A stretch of 64,000 nucleotides of DNA from Salticus scenicus (lineage: Eukaryota > Arthropoda > Arachnida > Araneae > Salticidae), in the NCBI GenBank assembly GCA_963930645.1, contig OZ005653.1:108937259-109001258 (forward strand), given 5' to 3'. This document shows positions 1 to 10,400 of this stretch, one piece after another. Position 1 is the first letter of the stretch, and every line of letters begins with the position of its first letter. The notes beneath the pieces were generated by a model. That model worked only from the letters and a program-made list of their open reading frames with translations. It made no database searches and was not told the origin of the DNA. The translations under genes and the position numbers were made by a program.

Positions 1-261
1 AAATTTAATTAACATTATATGTTTTTTTTAAATTATTTGTAGTTATTTGATTTATATTATTTTCCCCAGAAAATTAATTTAAATGTTATTATTTTAGTTA
101 AGAAACACTATTATTTCTTATTACTATTATAATTTTATTAAGTTAAAGTATTTTAAAATGTATTTAGTAAATACGCATTTAGGAAAAAGGATTTAAAATG
201 GTATATAATGAACTTGTATAAAGGATAAATTGCTTTCGATTTCCGAAAAGCATATTGTATC
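1..261. other. AT-rich sequence without recognisable feature
   Basis: No open frame of note, repeat or RNA gene was recognised here. The sequence is AT-rich and flanks the miniature element that begins at 266. Confidence 0.5.
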
Positions 262-265
262 TTAA

Positions 266-493
266 CCCGTTTGTAGTCGCTAGTTGGTCGATTTGCCGCC
301 CATCCTTAAGTGTTGCCAGATTATTTTATTCGACAGCCACCAAAAATTTTTAGAAGTGGCATTTGACATACATAAAACGCGAATAAACTCGAATAAACGT
401 CGATTACATTACTTTTTAAAATTATTGGTGACAGTTGAATAAAAAGTACGCAGTCTGTAATAGGTGGCTCTGTCTATAGCGACTATTATCGGG
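266..493. mobile_element. piggyBac-type MITE, 228 bp, TTAA target duplication
   Basis: The element lies between TTAA at 262-265 and TTAA at 494-497. Its ends are imperfect inverted repeats: CCCGTTTGTAGTCGCTA on the left and TAGCGACTATTATCGGG on the right, 13 of 17 positions matching. TTAA duplication and termini beginning CCC are the known signature of piggyBac-superfamily elements. It encodes nothing, so it is non-autonomous. Assignment rests on ends and target site only. Confidence 0.7.
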
Positions 494-497
494 TTAA

Positions 498-867
498 TGC
501 ACAGTTGTACCTTAATTTCAACTGGTGATGATTACATTTGAGGATCAATCCCTCAACAGGTTGCGGTGACATACCATTTTTTCGTAATTTTTAGTGTGGG
601 ATTAGAGGACAAAATTTCGTATAAATGTACATAATGAGAATTATTTGTAACGAATAACTGAAAAAAATTAATAATATTTTAATATTTATTTTTAATTATA
701 GTAGTAGTAAACTAAGAAAAGAATTACTTGCATGTAGGAGCATCGCCCCCCTCCCCTCCCCCGGGGATATATAAATTTTAATATGGATGTCCTTGTAAAT
801 AAACCTTCAATACTTTTAAAACAAATAGTTGAACCATAGATCTACATATCTTTTATAATTTGAACAA

Positions 868-901
<34 letters not shown>

Positions 902-1058
902 CGTGTTTAACGAAAAAAATGTCTCCTCTCATGGCAAAAAAAATGACTCTCTTTCGGCAATTAGTGCTACATCTGAAAAAAAAAATTGTGAAGAAAATCG
1001 TCTGCGATCATCATAGAAAATAATTTAATAAATAATAATTTAAAAAATTATTTGTATT
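498..1058. repeat. AT-rich DNA with a fragment of a dispersed repeat and a long T tract
   Basis: Positions about 730-860 hold a dispersed repeat fragment with a C-rich start (TAGGAGCATCGCCCCCCTCC) and a later TTGAACCATAGATCT segment. Similar pieces occur near 55040-55200 and, on the other strand or in part, near 30140-30250 and 35820-35960. A T tract of about 32 bases lies at 870-901. No gene was seen. Confidence 0.45.
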
Positions 1059-1093
1059 GCGGGAATTCGTATAGGAAAATACAGAATTCCCGC
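1059..1093. other. Strong hairpin, GCGGGAATTC inverted repeat
   Basis: GCGGGAATTC at 1059-1068 is the exact complement of GAATTCCCGC at 1084-1093. The inner GTAT and ATAC also pair, giving 14 pairs with one bulge around a 6-base loop. It stands out in AT-rich surroundings. Its function is unknown; it may be the end of a foldback element or simply chance. Confidence 0.6.
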
Positions 1094-1329
1094 AGCAGCA
1101 TCCACATCTTACAGCATCCACAACATATTATTATTATTATTGTTATTATTTTACCTGTTTAGGGGATGGCAGATTATTTGTTTGAGAAATTTTAAATATT
1201 AACTTTCCTTTTATACCGATAATTGTGATTGGTATTAAATTTATTAATATTTACCATGTAAGAAAAGTACTTACAAATTTCTTTCACGGAATTTAATATG
1301 ATAATAATAATGATAAAAGTTTTTCTGCT

Positions 1330-2060
1330 TTTTACTTTCATTACCCTACTACCGTAGGTAATGGAAGTATTGTATTCGGTACAAAAAATAGATGTCGATT
1401 TTACTCCTGATTTAGACGTTTTAAGGTCCCCGAGTCCAAAAAAAGTTGTTTTGGGTAACTTGTCAGTGTATGTATGTATGAGCGGAATCTTTTGACTGCC
1501 ATATCTCCGAAACTAATAAATATAGAACGGTGAAACTTGAGAATTCACACAGGTCTGGTGTACAGATGAATTTTGCAAATTTTGGTGAATATTGGAAAAA
1601 CAGAAGTAGGACATTCGAAACCGGAATTGGGACCGTAAATCCATATCTCATAAAAGGCTCTAACGATTTTCTTCAAAACTACTATATAAACACTCTATTA
1701 CATGGTCTTTCGAATGATGTAGTTGGTTAGTTCAGGAAAATCGATTAATATCTCAATTTCAAGTCTCAAATATATTCATATAAATATCGCAATTTCAGGT
1801 CTCCCAAGTGCATTCCGTTAAAAACGGCAGCACGATTTTTTTTACAAACAAGACATAATAACTGTTTTTTAGATATACTTTCACATGCAATTGTTGTTTT
1901 CGGGCCAATAATTTAGTTTGTCAAGTTTTTGGGAATGTCTGTATTTCAAAAACGGCTCTAACGATTTTCTTGAAAATTGTTACATAAATTGATTTTAGAT
2001 ATCCTTTATCATGTATTACATGGTTAAACTCTTTAACGTGAACAAGCTTAACGTGAATTA
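1330..2060. repeat. Diverged interspersed repeat with internal direct repeats
   Basis: The phrase GGCTCTAACGATTTTCTT occurs near 1656 and again near 1954, a spacing of about 300 bp. Each copy is followed by related text about a TACATAAA segment and a CATG element. The open frame at 1530-1730 lies inside this repeat and shows no protein features. Family unknown. Confidence 0.4.
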
Positions 2061-2199
2061 TTTTTAACATGAACTGTTTGCACAATCCATGTCAAAAGGA
2101 ATTTTAGTTTCAAAGTTACTGATTGTATGGACTACTGATAACATGAACGATTTTTTTTTATTCTGCTTGAGTTTTACGTTCACGAGGGTCGACTGTATT

Positions 2200-3340
2200 A
2201 TTAACCGACTTTAAATAGTAGGATGTTCTCAAGCTCATAATTTCTTAATAGACTATCCGATACTGATACTTTTTGGTTTGTTGTAAAGGTCTTGATCTGA
2301 AATAGTCCTCATTGTAATATCTTGATTATCTAAACAAAATACAGGGCGCCAGAAAAGTCACTCACAACTCTTTTTAATGCTGAACTGCTGCAGAAATTGT
2401 GGCAATATAAGTGGTTAATAAAGTGAACATGCGCTAACCACCTTGTGAAAAAAGATGGAGTTATCGTTCTTATCTCGAAAACGTCTCAAAATAGGCGAAA
2501 GTGTGTTACAAAGTTGTAGAGCATCATTGATTTAGTACAAAATGATAGTTTGTAGACATTGATGGTAAAGATAAAACGGATAAACTTGCATTTGTTTGTT
2601 ATAATTTTCTACATCATGCACACTTGAACTACGCTACACAGGTTGTAGTGGGTGACACGTATGTAGTGTTCAAAGTACTTTCACATAAATTAGCGCATAG
2701 TTATTTTTTTTTTTACTTTATTAAGTAGTACGTCATTAATTTAAACCTTATATTTTGTCTTTTGTTGTTTGATAGCTTATAACTTCGTAATAGTTGCTCC
2801 AATTTTAATACTTTATTTTGTAAAGATCTTGACCTAAAGTACGTCTCATTATGATTTTATTAAGATCTCAATAAATTACAGAGTGCTCACTAAACTCTAT
2901 TCTCACTTTGGTAATTGTTGAACGACTGCAGCTACAATAGTAAAAGTAATATGAAAATATAATAAAGTGGGCATGTGACTTTTTACAGGTCGAAGATACC
3001 GGAGTTAGTGCTTGTAACACGAAATCAGTACGAAGTAAGGGGGAAAAATGAATTACAAAGTTGTAAAGCATCATCCATTTAGTATCAAAAGACACCTTGT
3101 AGAAATGTAGGTTAAAAACAAAACGTTTAAAATGTGCATGTGGTTGATCGCCGTTTTCCACACTGTAACGTGTCGATGTGATCTTAGAAATTATAAAAAC
3201 CTTAATTGCGATGTTTAAACTTCTGTCTGTCAGCTGCAATGAAAATTTGGATCCTTGTTTGGACTTTATGCTGTGCACATTCCAGTGTAGCCGGTGTCAT
3301 GTACTCACTTCAAACTTCAATCAGAATTCTGAAGTGCACA
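2200..3340 (-). repeat. Diverged interspersed repeat, family R3, minus orientation
   Basis: Read on the minus strand, the block contains CCCTGTATTTTGTTTAGAT, then a segment resembling CAGATCAAGACCTTTACAAC and AAAAAGTATC. The same order of phrases appears on the plus strand at 5770-6500 and twice at 8440-9845. The open frames here (2868-3278 minus; 3178-3423 plus) are incidental to the repeat and run into a (TA)n tract. Confidence 0.5.
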
Positions 3341-3348
3341 CTGAGGAA

Positions 3349-3349
<1 letters not shown>

Positions 3350-3397
<48 letters not shown>
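3350..3397. repeat. (TA)n microsatellite
   Basis: A run of more than 20 TA dinucleotides. Similar tracts recur across the window. Confidence 0.9.
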
Positions 3398-3398
<1 letters not shown>

Positions 3399-3399
3399 G

Positions 3400-3899
3400 C
3401 TTTTCTCTAGAATGAATAAGTGACCATTTTCTAAATCCCTTAACAAGAAATATAAAATTCCGAGCTATGCGCATAAGGCACGCCAATAAACTGAATAGAC
3501 GAAATTATCGAGATTTTCTAGTGCACACATTTCTAGATGGTGAAACAATATTCTGAATACAATAAATATTCTGAATCATTTATATTGCGAGAAATTCTAG
3601 CTTGATTTTCTAGAATTGGGTCATAAACCATGATTATAATTGCAGAAACCCACCTCTAGTAGTTTCATTTAATTACAGAGATTTTTAAATATTTTTGCCC
3701 TCGAGAATATAGGCAAACACTTTAGAATTCTAATAGAGGCTTCTAGAACTAACTTTACAAGGGGACTAGAATTTATAAGGATGAGATGGAACTATTTTTT
3801 CTAGAGCCACAATTTAGATTCTAGATGTCGGTTACAGATTGTTTTTTATCAGTGCACTGCAGATGACGTTATCGTTATAACTTTTCTATGTCTGTTTTA

Positions 3900-3902
<3 letters not shown>
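3400..3902. other. AT-rich sequence, frequent TCTAGA/CTAGAA words
   Basis: The words TCTAGA, TCTAGAA and their complements recur about every 50-100 bp, suggesting a decayed short-period repeat. No gene was seen. Confidence 0.35.

Positions 3903-3940
<38 letters not shown>
3903..3940. repeat. (TA)n microsatellite
   Basis: About 18 TA dinucleotides followed by a short CT run. Confidence 0.9.
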
Positions 3941-3941
<1 letters not shown>

Positions 3942-4066
3942 TCTCTCTCTGTCGAGGCTCTTTGATAGCCCAATATGAATAACAAAGAGTCATCGATTAT
4001 TTTCAAGCTATTTATGTTTTAATTTTTTTCATATCTCTAATTATATTGGCTGTATTTACACTACGT

Positions 4067-4475
4067 GCCTTATAGGAATTTTATTTTCGAATGCAGTGCA
4101 TCCGTTCTTTACGTTTTCAAAGCCTTTTTCTTTTCTTTTAATATATGTGGATCCAATAGGTAGCTATTTTCTCATATCAGATTAAAGGCAAGAAAAGTGA
4201 CACATGTTAAAAATGCTGTATTTAAGAAAAATGAACTTAAAGATAAAGAATTGACTAGAATGAAAGTGACACAACAACTTCTCGAGTGGAAAATTTTCAG
4301 TATGGAGATTGTAACTTTTTTGTACACATTGGGGCACTTCATATATTTTTCAGTAACATAAACTCAAAATTCCCATTTTTTTTAAGTTGTTTCACTTTTC
4401 TTCCGACTTTCCATATGTGGAACTGTCGTCGAAAGACTTCTCTTGCTTTACTAAATGAATAAAATTTCACTAAAA

Positions 4476-4507
<32 letters not shown>

Positions 4508-5772
4508 AATAAAATATTTGTCTAGAATAAAATCTTTTTGTAAAAAAATAGAACCGACAACAAAAAGCAACTAATTGCGCATAAAAGTATAAAATAATTT
4601 CCTTCGCTCAAAAACCTATAACACTACAATTAATCATAACTTTTGAAGTCGGCGCAAAATTAAATAAAATTAAATTAGTTTTTAAAGGTTTCTTTTTAGA
4701 TCGGTAGCAACAAATGCTGTTGTCTCGAATAATCCATTTTCATGTTTCCTTTATTATTTTATCACTGTATACAAATGGTCCATTAGTAGCATCTACATAG
4801 AACAGTGAACATTCTTCACAATGCGGTATTTATGTTTCTACGAAGTTAGAGTTTCCTTTGCAAATTTGGTATAACTTTGATAACTATCATCCTTGGTGGC
4901 TTTTGGATTTGGCGATCAAAACGTAATGCAAAAATATACACGCAAGATGCATATTTTAATAATATATATTGTGTGAAGTATTGTTTCATATTCTTGATTC
5001 TTAATATACCTTATCAAAACAATTATGATATCCCAAAGAAATTAAATATGTTTGCCAGATAATTTTGCCATTTTCTTTCACCAAGGACGTCAGATACCAG
5101 CATCTTCGCCAACTTTTGCTGCTTACGAAATCTTACTTGTTTTCTTGAAGTTTTCGGCTGACTTTTGCAGGTGACAATGTGAGATGTGTATTTTGAATAG
5201 GATTTGATTTTTGTATTGAATAAAGGAATCAATTTTTATTTAATTTTGCGCCGACTTCAAAAGTTATGATTAATTGTAGTGTTATAGGTTTTTTAGCGAA
5301 GGAAATTATTTTATACTTTTATGCGCAATTAGTTGCTTTTTGGAGTCGGTTCTATTTTTTTACAAAAAGATTTTATTTTTCTCTTTTCAGTGAAAACTTA
5401 TTCATATAGCAGAACATTAGAAGACGTTCGACGGCAGTTTCACAAATCGCAACTTCCAAGAAAAGTGACATAACTCAAAAAATGGTTTATGTCACTGAAA
5501 AATACGTGAAATGCACCCAGTGTGAAAAAAAAGCTACATCTCCATCTAGAAAGTTATCCGCTCGAGAGACAGTTGTGCCAGTTTTATTCTAGTCAAGTTA
5601 CTTTTAAGTTGATTTTTCTGAAATGCTGTATTTTTAAGTTGGGTCACTATTCTTGCCTTTATCGGATATGAGCACAAAACTATCTATTGAACAAACATAC
5701 GTTAAATTAAAAAGTCTTTAGAAATGCAAAGAACGGATACGCTGTATTCGTAACCAAAAATTCTGTTAGGCA
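4067..5772. mobile_element. Large nested inverted-repeat (foldback) element
   Basis: The left arm (about 4067-4690) and right arm (about 5245-5772) are diverged inverted copies. For example, ATCCGTTCTTTACG near 4088 pairs with a CAAAGAACGGAT segment near 5728, and both arms carry AAGAAAAGTGACA-type phrases. A narrower element with ends TAGAACCGAC and GTCGGTTCTA (4549-5354) sits within it. The central 4690-5245 has a diverged inverted relative at 10020-10360. No transposase was recognised, so the class is unknown. Confidence 0.6.
4549..5354. mobile_element. Inner inverted-repeat element A, TIR about 145 bp
   Basis: The ends are TAGAACCGACAACAAAAAGC and, inverted, GCTTTTTGGAGTCGGTTCTA. Matching then continues inward through TAATTGCGCATAAAAGTATA and the complement of GATTAATTGTAGTG. 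A related longer copy lies at 9848-11086. Its uninterrupted GATTAATTGTAGTG supplies the empty site for the TTAA insertion found in that copy. Confidence 0.6.
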
Positions 5773-6500
5773 TATTGAACTTTACAGTGAATACGTGTCA
5801 CCCGCTGCGCTGGAAATTGCGCAGCGTAAAGTTCAAACAAAGAGCAAAATATGCATTGCAGCTGACGGACGGAAGTTTCAACATCGATACTTACATACTG
5901 CTTTTACCAGTGTAGCTGCATGCGTTCAGCAGTTAGAGTGAGAACAGACTTTTGTAAGTATCCTGTAATTTGTATATACCTTAATGAAATGACAATGAAA
6001 CTTATTTCAGACCAAGATCATTACGACAACAAAAAAAAAAGTATTAAAATTAAATCATCTCTTACGAAGCTAACAAATTTCAACAACAACAACGAGAAAC
6101 ATGGTTTGTATTGAGAACCTCTTACTTTATGAAGTCGGTTTAAAACGTCTATGCGTTAATCGATGTGACCGCTTACAATAACCATACTTTAAATTTTACA
6201 TAGCCTAAATGCCACCCGCTACGCTACAACATATGCAGTGTCGTTCAAGTGAGAACAAAATAGGAAATAGTGAACAAACAAATGCACGTTTTAAGCGTTC
6301 TGTTTTCAGCGTTAATGTCTAAACTATATTTTCGTACTAAATCGATGATGCTCTGCAATTTTTAAATTCACTTTTTTCCCCTGTCTTGAACCGTTTCCAA
6401 GATAGGTACGCTAACTCCACTGTTTTCCACCAGGTGGCGCTGTAGGCGGTTGAATCACGTAGCACATATCCACTTTACTATACTACATACGGCTGAATAT
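5773..6500 (+). repeat. Diverged interspersed repeat, family R3, plus orientation
   Basis: It contains TTTCAGACCAAGATCATTAC, AAAAAGTATTAAAAT, GAAGTCGGTT and a CCACCAGGTGGCGCTG segment in the same order as 8440-9600. The small open frame at 5920-6114 lies within the repeat and has no protein features. Confidence 0.5.
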
Positions 6501-6969
6501 CACATAAGTGTGCATTTTGGATTTTTTTAAACTTTTTTTTCAAACTTTGTATTTTAATTTGAATTTTTGAAAATAAGTCCGTAAGTACATCTTAAATAAA
6601 TTCTGAGTTTGACAGAGATCGATCATAATTTTTTAAAATTTTATTGAAATTTTTCAATAAAAATTTATAATTTTAATTATCTTATAAAATCAAAATTACC
6701 ATTTAAAATTTTTTTTTTGTGGTTCAGATTCATTAAAAAATACAAGACTTAGGCTTTTCTAAAAAGTTCTTCCCATTTTAAAAAATAAAATAAAATAAAA
6801 AACCCAAAAATTTAAAATTAAAATAAATAAATAAATAAATAAATAAATTTAAATTTAATTTTTATAAACATAAATTATATCAATGGGAAATATCATAGAC
6901 TGCATACCTCTTGACTATAAACTGGAAATAATTAGTTTACTTGCATTAAATTTTTAATTATAGCATTTA
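6501..6969. other. AT-rich sequence with AAAT microsatellite
   Basis: An (AAAT)n run lies at about 6817-6846. No gene or element end was recognised. Confidence 0.5.
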
Positions 6970-7125
6970 AAGATGTCAAAAAATGATGTCATTGAAATGA
7001 CTGGTTTGTCACTGAAATGACAATGTTTGTCACTGAAACGACTGTTTGTCACTGAAATGACAATATTTGTCAAAATGACTATTTTTCACTGAAATAACAT
7101 TGTTTGTCAATGAAATAGGACCATA
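6970..7125. repeat. Short tandem repeats, TGTCACTGAAATGACA type
   Basis: Five to six imperfect units of about 25-30 bp, each with the core TTTGTCACTGAAATGAC, lie in tandem. Related words (GTCACGAAAATGAC) recur at 7706-7746, 8078-8100 and 8277-8292. Confidence 0.7.
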
Positions 7126-7210
7126 TAATATTAAAAATGGAACTTATTAGAACAATAGAGAAAAGATTGTGAAGGGAAAAGAAAGAGCAATAATGAGAAT
7201 ATCAAGCAAT

Positions 7211-7216
7211 TTTATT
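7211..7216 (-). promoter_or_regulatory. Putative polyadenylation signal AATAAA
   Basis: On the minus strand AATAAA lies 27 bases beyond the stop codon at 7243-7245 of the candidate terminal exon. The word is common in AT-rich DNA, so the support is its position only. Confidence 0.4.
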
Positions 7217-7242
7217 GTATTAAAATCCTTGTAGTTACAAGT

Positions 7243-7478
7243 TTAATGATTAACTGAATTAAATTCAGAAAAAGCATTTTGAACATTATTAAAATCTTCA
7301 TCCTGAAGTTTAAAATATCTATTTGAAGCAGGTTCAGCAGAATTCCTAATTTTGCACAGAATATGTGGCACTTGAATTTCATGGACATCCTCTTTCTCAG
7401 GCCATGCAAACTTATTTTTTCTGCATCTTGCCATAAATGACACAAGTAAAATATTTTGAGTAACATTCTCAATGACAC
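7243..7478 (-). CDS. Candidate 3' terminal exon of an unidentified protein gene
   Basis: On the minus strand the frame runs from a splice acceptor (TTTTTTGCCCCCTTTAAG just upstream, pyrimidine-rich and ending in AG) to a TAA stop. It encodes 77 residues after the split codon. Composition is protein-like compared with other frames here: it includes FAWPEKEDVHEIQVPHILCK and ends in a D/E/N-rich segment. From general memory, arthropod hypothetical or transposon-associated proteins can carry a WP..ED(V/I)...VP...(I/V) module, but I cannot name the family. The exon starts with two bases (GT) that complete a codon begun by the exon at 7957-8015. An AATAAA signal follows the stop. It could belong to a host gene or an old transposon gene. 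Confidence 0.5.
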
Positions 7479-7956
7479 CTTAAAGGGGGCAAAAAATAAA
7501 TAAATAAATAAATAAATAAAAGTTTGCTTTTTTAATTGTATCTTAATATTAATGTCGTATGTATTTCTTTTATATTTACCTGGATACCGGAAAGTACTGT
7601 AAATATTTAAATATAAAGCTTATCCTACACCAACAAATCTTTTATCTCAAAATAAAAAAATATTTAAATCCAGAGTTTACAAAATAGTAAATCTGCAACA
7701 AATGTCATTTTCGTGACGTCACAAAAATGACCGTCACGAAAATGACAAATCGTCAATAATTCGTTCTGTACTGAAAAACATGCTTTCACTAAGCTGATAT
7801 CGTCACATTTTCTTCTTCTGGTCGTCATTCTATATTAAAATAAAACTTTGTTCTAAATTTTATAATAATATTTTTTTATTTTTTATGCATCTCGAAAATG
7901 ACAAGCAATAAAAGTACGCACAGCATGTAAACAATAAAAATAATGTTAACTCTTAC
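7479..7956 (-). other. Putative intron, 478 bp
   Basis: The donor is CAG|GTAAGAG (minus strand, just below 7957) and the acceptor is CCCCCTTTAAG|GT at 7479-7480. Both match consensus splice sites, and the reading phase is the same on either side. The interval also holds an (AAAT)n tract at about 7494-7518 and a CATTTTCGTGACGTCAC palindromic motif near 7710. Confidence 0.45.
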
Positions 7957-8015
7957 CTGTTTTCAATTTTCTTGAGATTTTCTTTCCCCACATATCGTCA
8001 ATGTTGATTTCTGAT
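7957..8015 (-). CDS. Candidate 59-nt internal exon joined to 7243-7478
   Basis: On the minus strand the segment lies between an acceptor (AAAGTTTAAG) and a strong donor (AAAACAG|GTAAGAG). One base, nineteen open codons and one base give SEINIDDMWGKKISRKLKT plus the first base of a glycine codon. The next exon begins with GT and completes it as GGT, so phase is preserved. A possible upstream exon ends at 8248 with donor AAA|GTATGT and could join in phase, but its hydrophobic translation overlaps a repeated DNA motif, so I do not annotate it. Chance is less likely because strong donor, open frame and phase all agree. Confidence 0.45.
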
Positions 8016-8440
8016 CTTAAACTTTAAAAAAAGTGAATGGTGGCACCATCCCTTGATGATATATGAAGTTATTTTCATGTGTCACGAAAATGATGTCAAG
8101 ACTTGCATACAAGCATTTTATTTACACATGCATGAAAATTAACGTAATTAAAAAGAAAAAAAAATTTCCTTTGAAAACAAATAGTTTTTTTACAAGAATT
8201 AACAATTATTATAATTATCATTTTATTTTTTTTAGTAAAAAACATACTTTGTATGTAAACATTTGGTCTTGGAGGCAGTCACGAAAATGACGATTATAAG
8301 GTTTAAAATTTTCTAAAAAATACTGAAATTGCTATAAACTCACATTTTATGATTTGATGCTTTTTTAAAAAGGTACTTCTAAATAATAATAATAAAATTT
8401 TACAATTTATTTGCTTAAAATTAATAATAAAGACCTGAAA
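8016..8440. other. AT-rich sequence, possible upstream intron
   Basis: This stretch contains two copies of GTCACGAAAATGA (near 8080 and 8278). The plus-strand open frame at 8063-8290 is low-complexity. No secure exon was found. Confidence 0.35.
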
Positions 8441-9845
8441 CACTAAAATGCACATTTATGTGATATTCACCCATACCACTTTTATATCTATAGCTGCAGC
8501 TGTTCAGCAGTTAAAAGAGTCGGGACTTACTTTTTTGGGCACCCTGTATTTTCTTTTCATCGTAAAGATATTAGAATGGGACCTATTTCAGACCAAGACC
8601 TTTACAATAAAACAAAAAGTATCAAAATAGGATCATAGGTTCAAAAGTTATGAGCTAAAAAACAAAAACAAAAATTCATACGCTTTGAATTGAGAATCTC
8701 CTCGTTTTTGAAGTCGGTTAATTAGAGCATCTCTTACGAAGTTGTAAGCTTACAAACACCAACAACAACACATAGCTCGAATTAAGACCACCCTCCTTGC
8801 TGTTGGTTGAAAACGACTTTGCGCTAATCGATGTGACCGCTTACAGTAACAGTACTTTGAACCACAGAGTATACGTGTCATCCGGTACGCTGCAAAGTGT
8901 GCAACGTAGTTCAATTCTGCACAGTGTAAGGAATTGCGAACAAACAACTACACATTTTAAGCGTTCTATTTTTAGCAATAAGGTCTAAGAACTGTCTTTT
9001 CGTAGTAAATCGATGATGCTCTACAATTTCGTAATCAACTTTTCTCCCATCTTGAACCGTTTTTGAGATAGGAGCGCTAATTCCGCCGTTTTTCACCAGA
9101 TGGAGCTTTATTTTCTTTAGATTGTAAAGATATTACACTGGGACCTACTTCAGACCAAGATCTTTACAACAAAAGAAAAAGTATCAAGTAACCGTATTTT
9201 AAACTATATAGCGTATGTCTCACCAGCTACGCTACAACGTGTGCAATATAACTCAAGTGTGCATAGTGTAAGAAATTTCGAACAAACAAATGCACGTTTT
9301 TAGCATTATATTTTTAGCATCAATGTCTAAACTATCTTTTCGTACTAAATCGATGATGCTCTGCAATTTTATAATTCACTTTTTCCCCTTGTCTTGAACC
9401 GTTTCCGAGATAGGAACGCTAGCATGAATGTCTAAACTATCTTTTTGTACTAAATCGGTGATACTCTTCCACTTTGTAATTCACTTTTTTCTCTAGAACC
9501 CTTTTCGAGATAGGAACACTTACTCCGCTATTTTCCACCAGGTGGCGCTGCAAGCGGTTTAACCTTGTACTGCATGGCCACTTTGCTATACTTACATATC
9601 ACTTTTATCACTATAGCTGCAGCGGTTTAGTAGTTAAAAGAGTTAGGACTGATTTTTTTTGGCACCCTGTATTTTCTTTAAATCGTAAAGATATTGCAAT
9701 GGGACCTATTGCAGACCAAGACCTTTTCAACAAAACAAAAAGTATTAAAATCGGAGCATCCGTTCAGAAGTTATGAGCTAACAAACATAAAAAAAAACAT
9801 ACGGTTTGAATTGAGAACCTTCCTTCTTTTTTGAAGTCGGTTAAA
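8440..9845 (+). repeat. Two tandem-like copies of interspersed repeat family R3
   Basis: Phrases GGCACCCTGTATTTTCTTT, TTTCAGACCAAGACCTTTAC, AAAAGTTATGAGCTAA and GAAGTCGGTTAA occur at 8536-8718 and again at 9660-9843. Between them are partial units around CGATGATGCTCT (9010, 9350) and AACCGTTTC(C/T)GAGATAGG. Spacing of the full units is about 1.12 kb. The short frames at 8750-9096 are inside the repeat. The superfamily is unknown. Confidence 0.55.
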
Positions 9846-9847
9846 AA

Positions 9848-10362
9848 GTAGAAACGAATTCAAAAAGCAACTATTATTCAAACAATTTGAAATAAACTAA
9901 AAATTGGATTGTAATGAGTTAATAAATTGCTCCTAAATCTATAATCAAATTCCTCCGCCGTACAACCTTCATCCCCCCCTCCCCCCAAAAAAAAAAAAAA
10001 CTTTACGATTAACCATATTTTTTTAAGTAGACGCAAAATTAAATAACATTTTATTCACTTATTCAATGCAAAAATCAAATTCCATTCAAAATATAAATCT
10101 CGCTTTGGCATGTTCAGAACACAGCAGAAAACTAATTTGATTTAAATAAACAATTATGATTTCGTACGCCGTGCAAATGTTTAAAAAAGGAAACTTTTGT
10201 AACTTCGTAGAAACATAAACACAGAATTGCGAAGGATGTTTACTGTTCTATGTAGATGTTTTTAATGGAACAATTGTAAACAGTGATAAACTAATAAAAG
10301 CAAATATGAAGATGTATCATTCGAGACAACAACGTTTGTACCAAATCGTCTAAAAACAAATC

Positions 10363-10400
<38 letters not shown>

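Noticed and set aside
8248..8310. Further upstream exon of the 7243-8015 gene
   Set aside because: Donor AAA|GTATGT and acceptor TATTTTTTAG could join in phase, but most of the segment is the repeated GTCATTTTCGTGAC motif and its translation is not protein-like.
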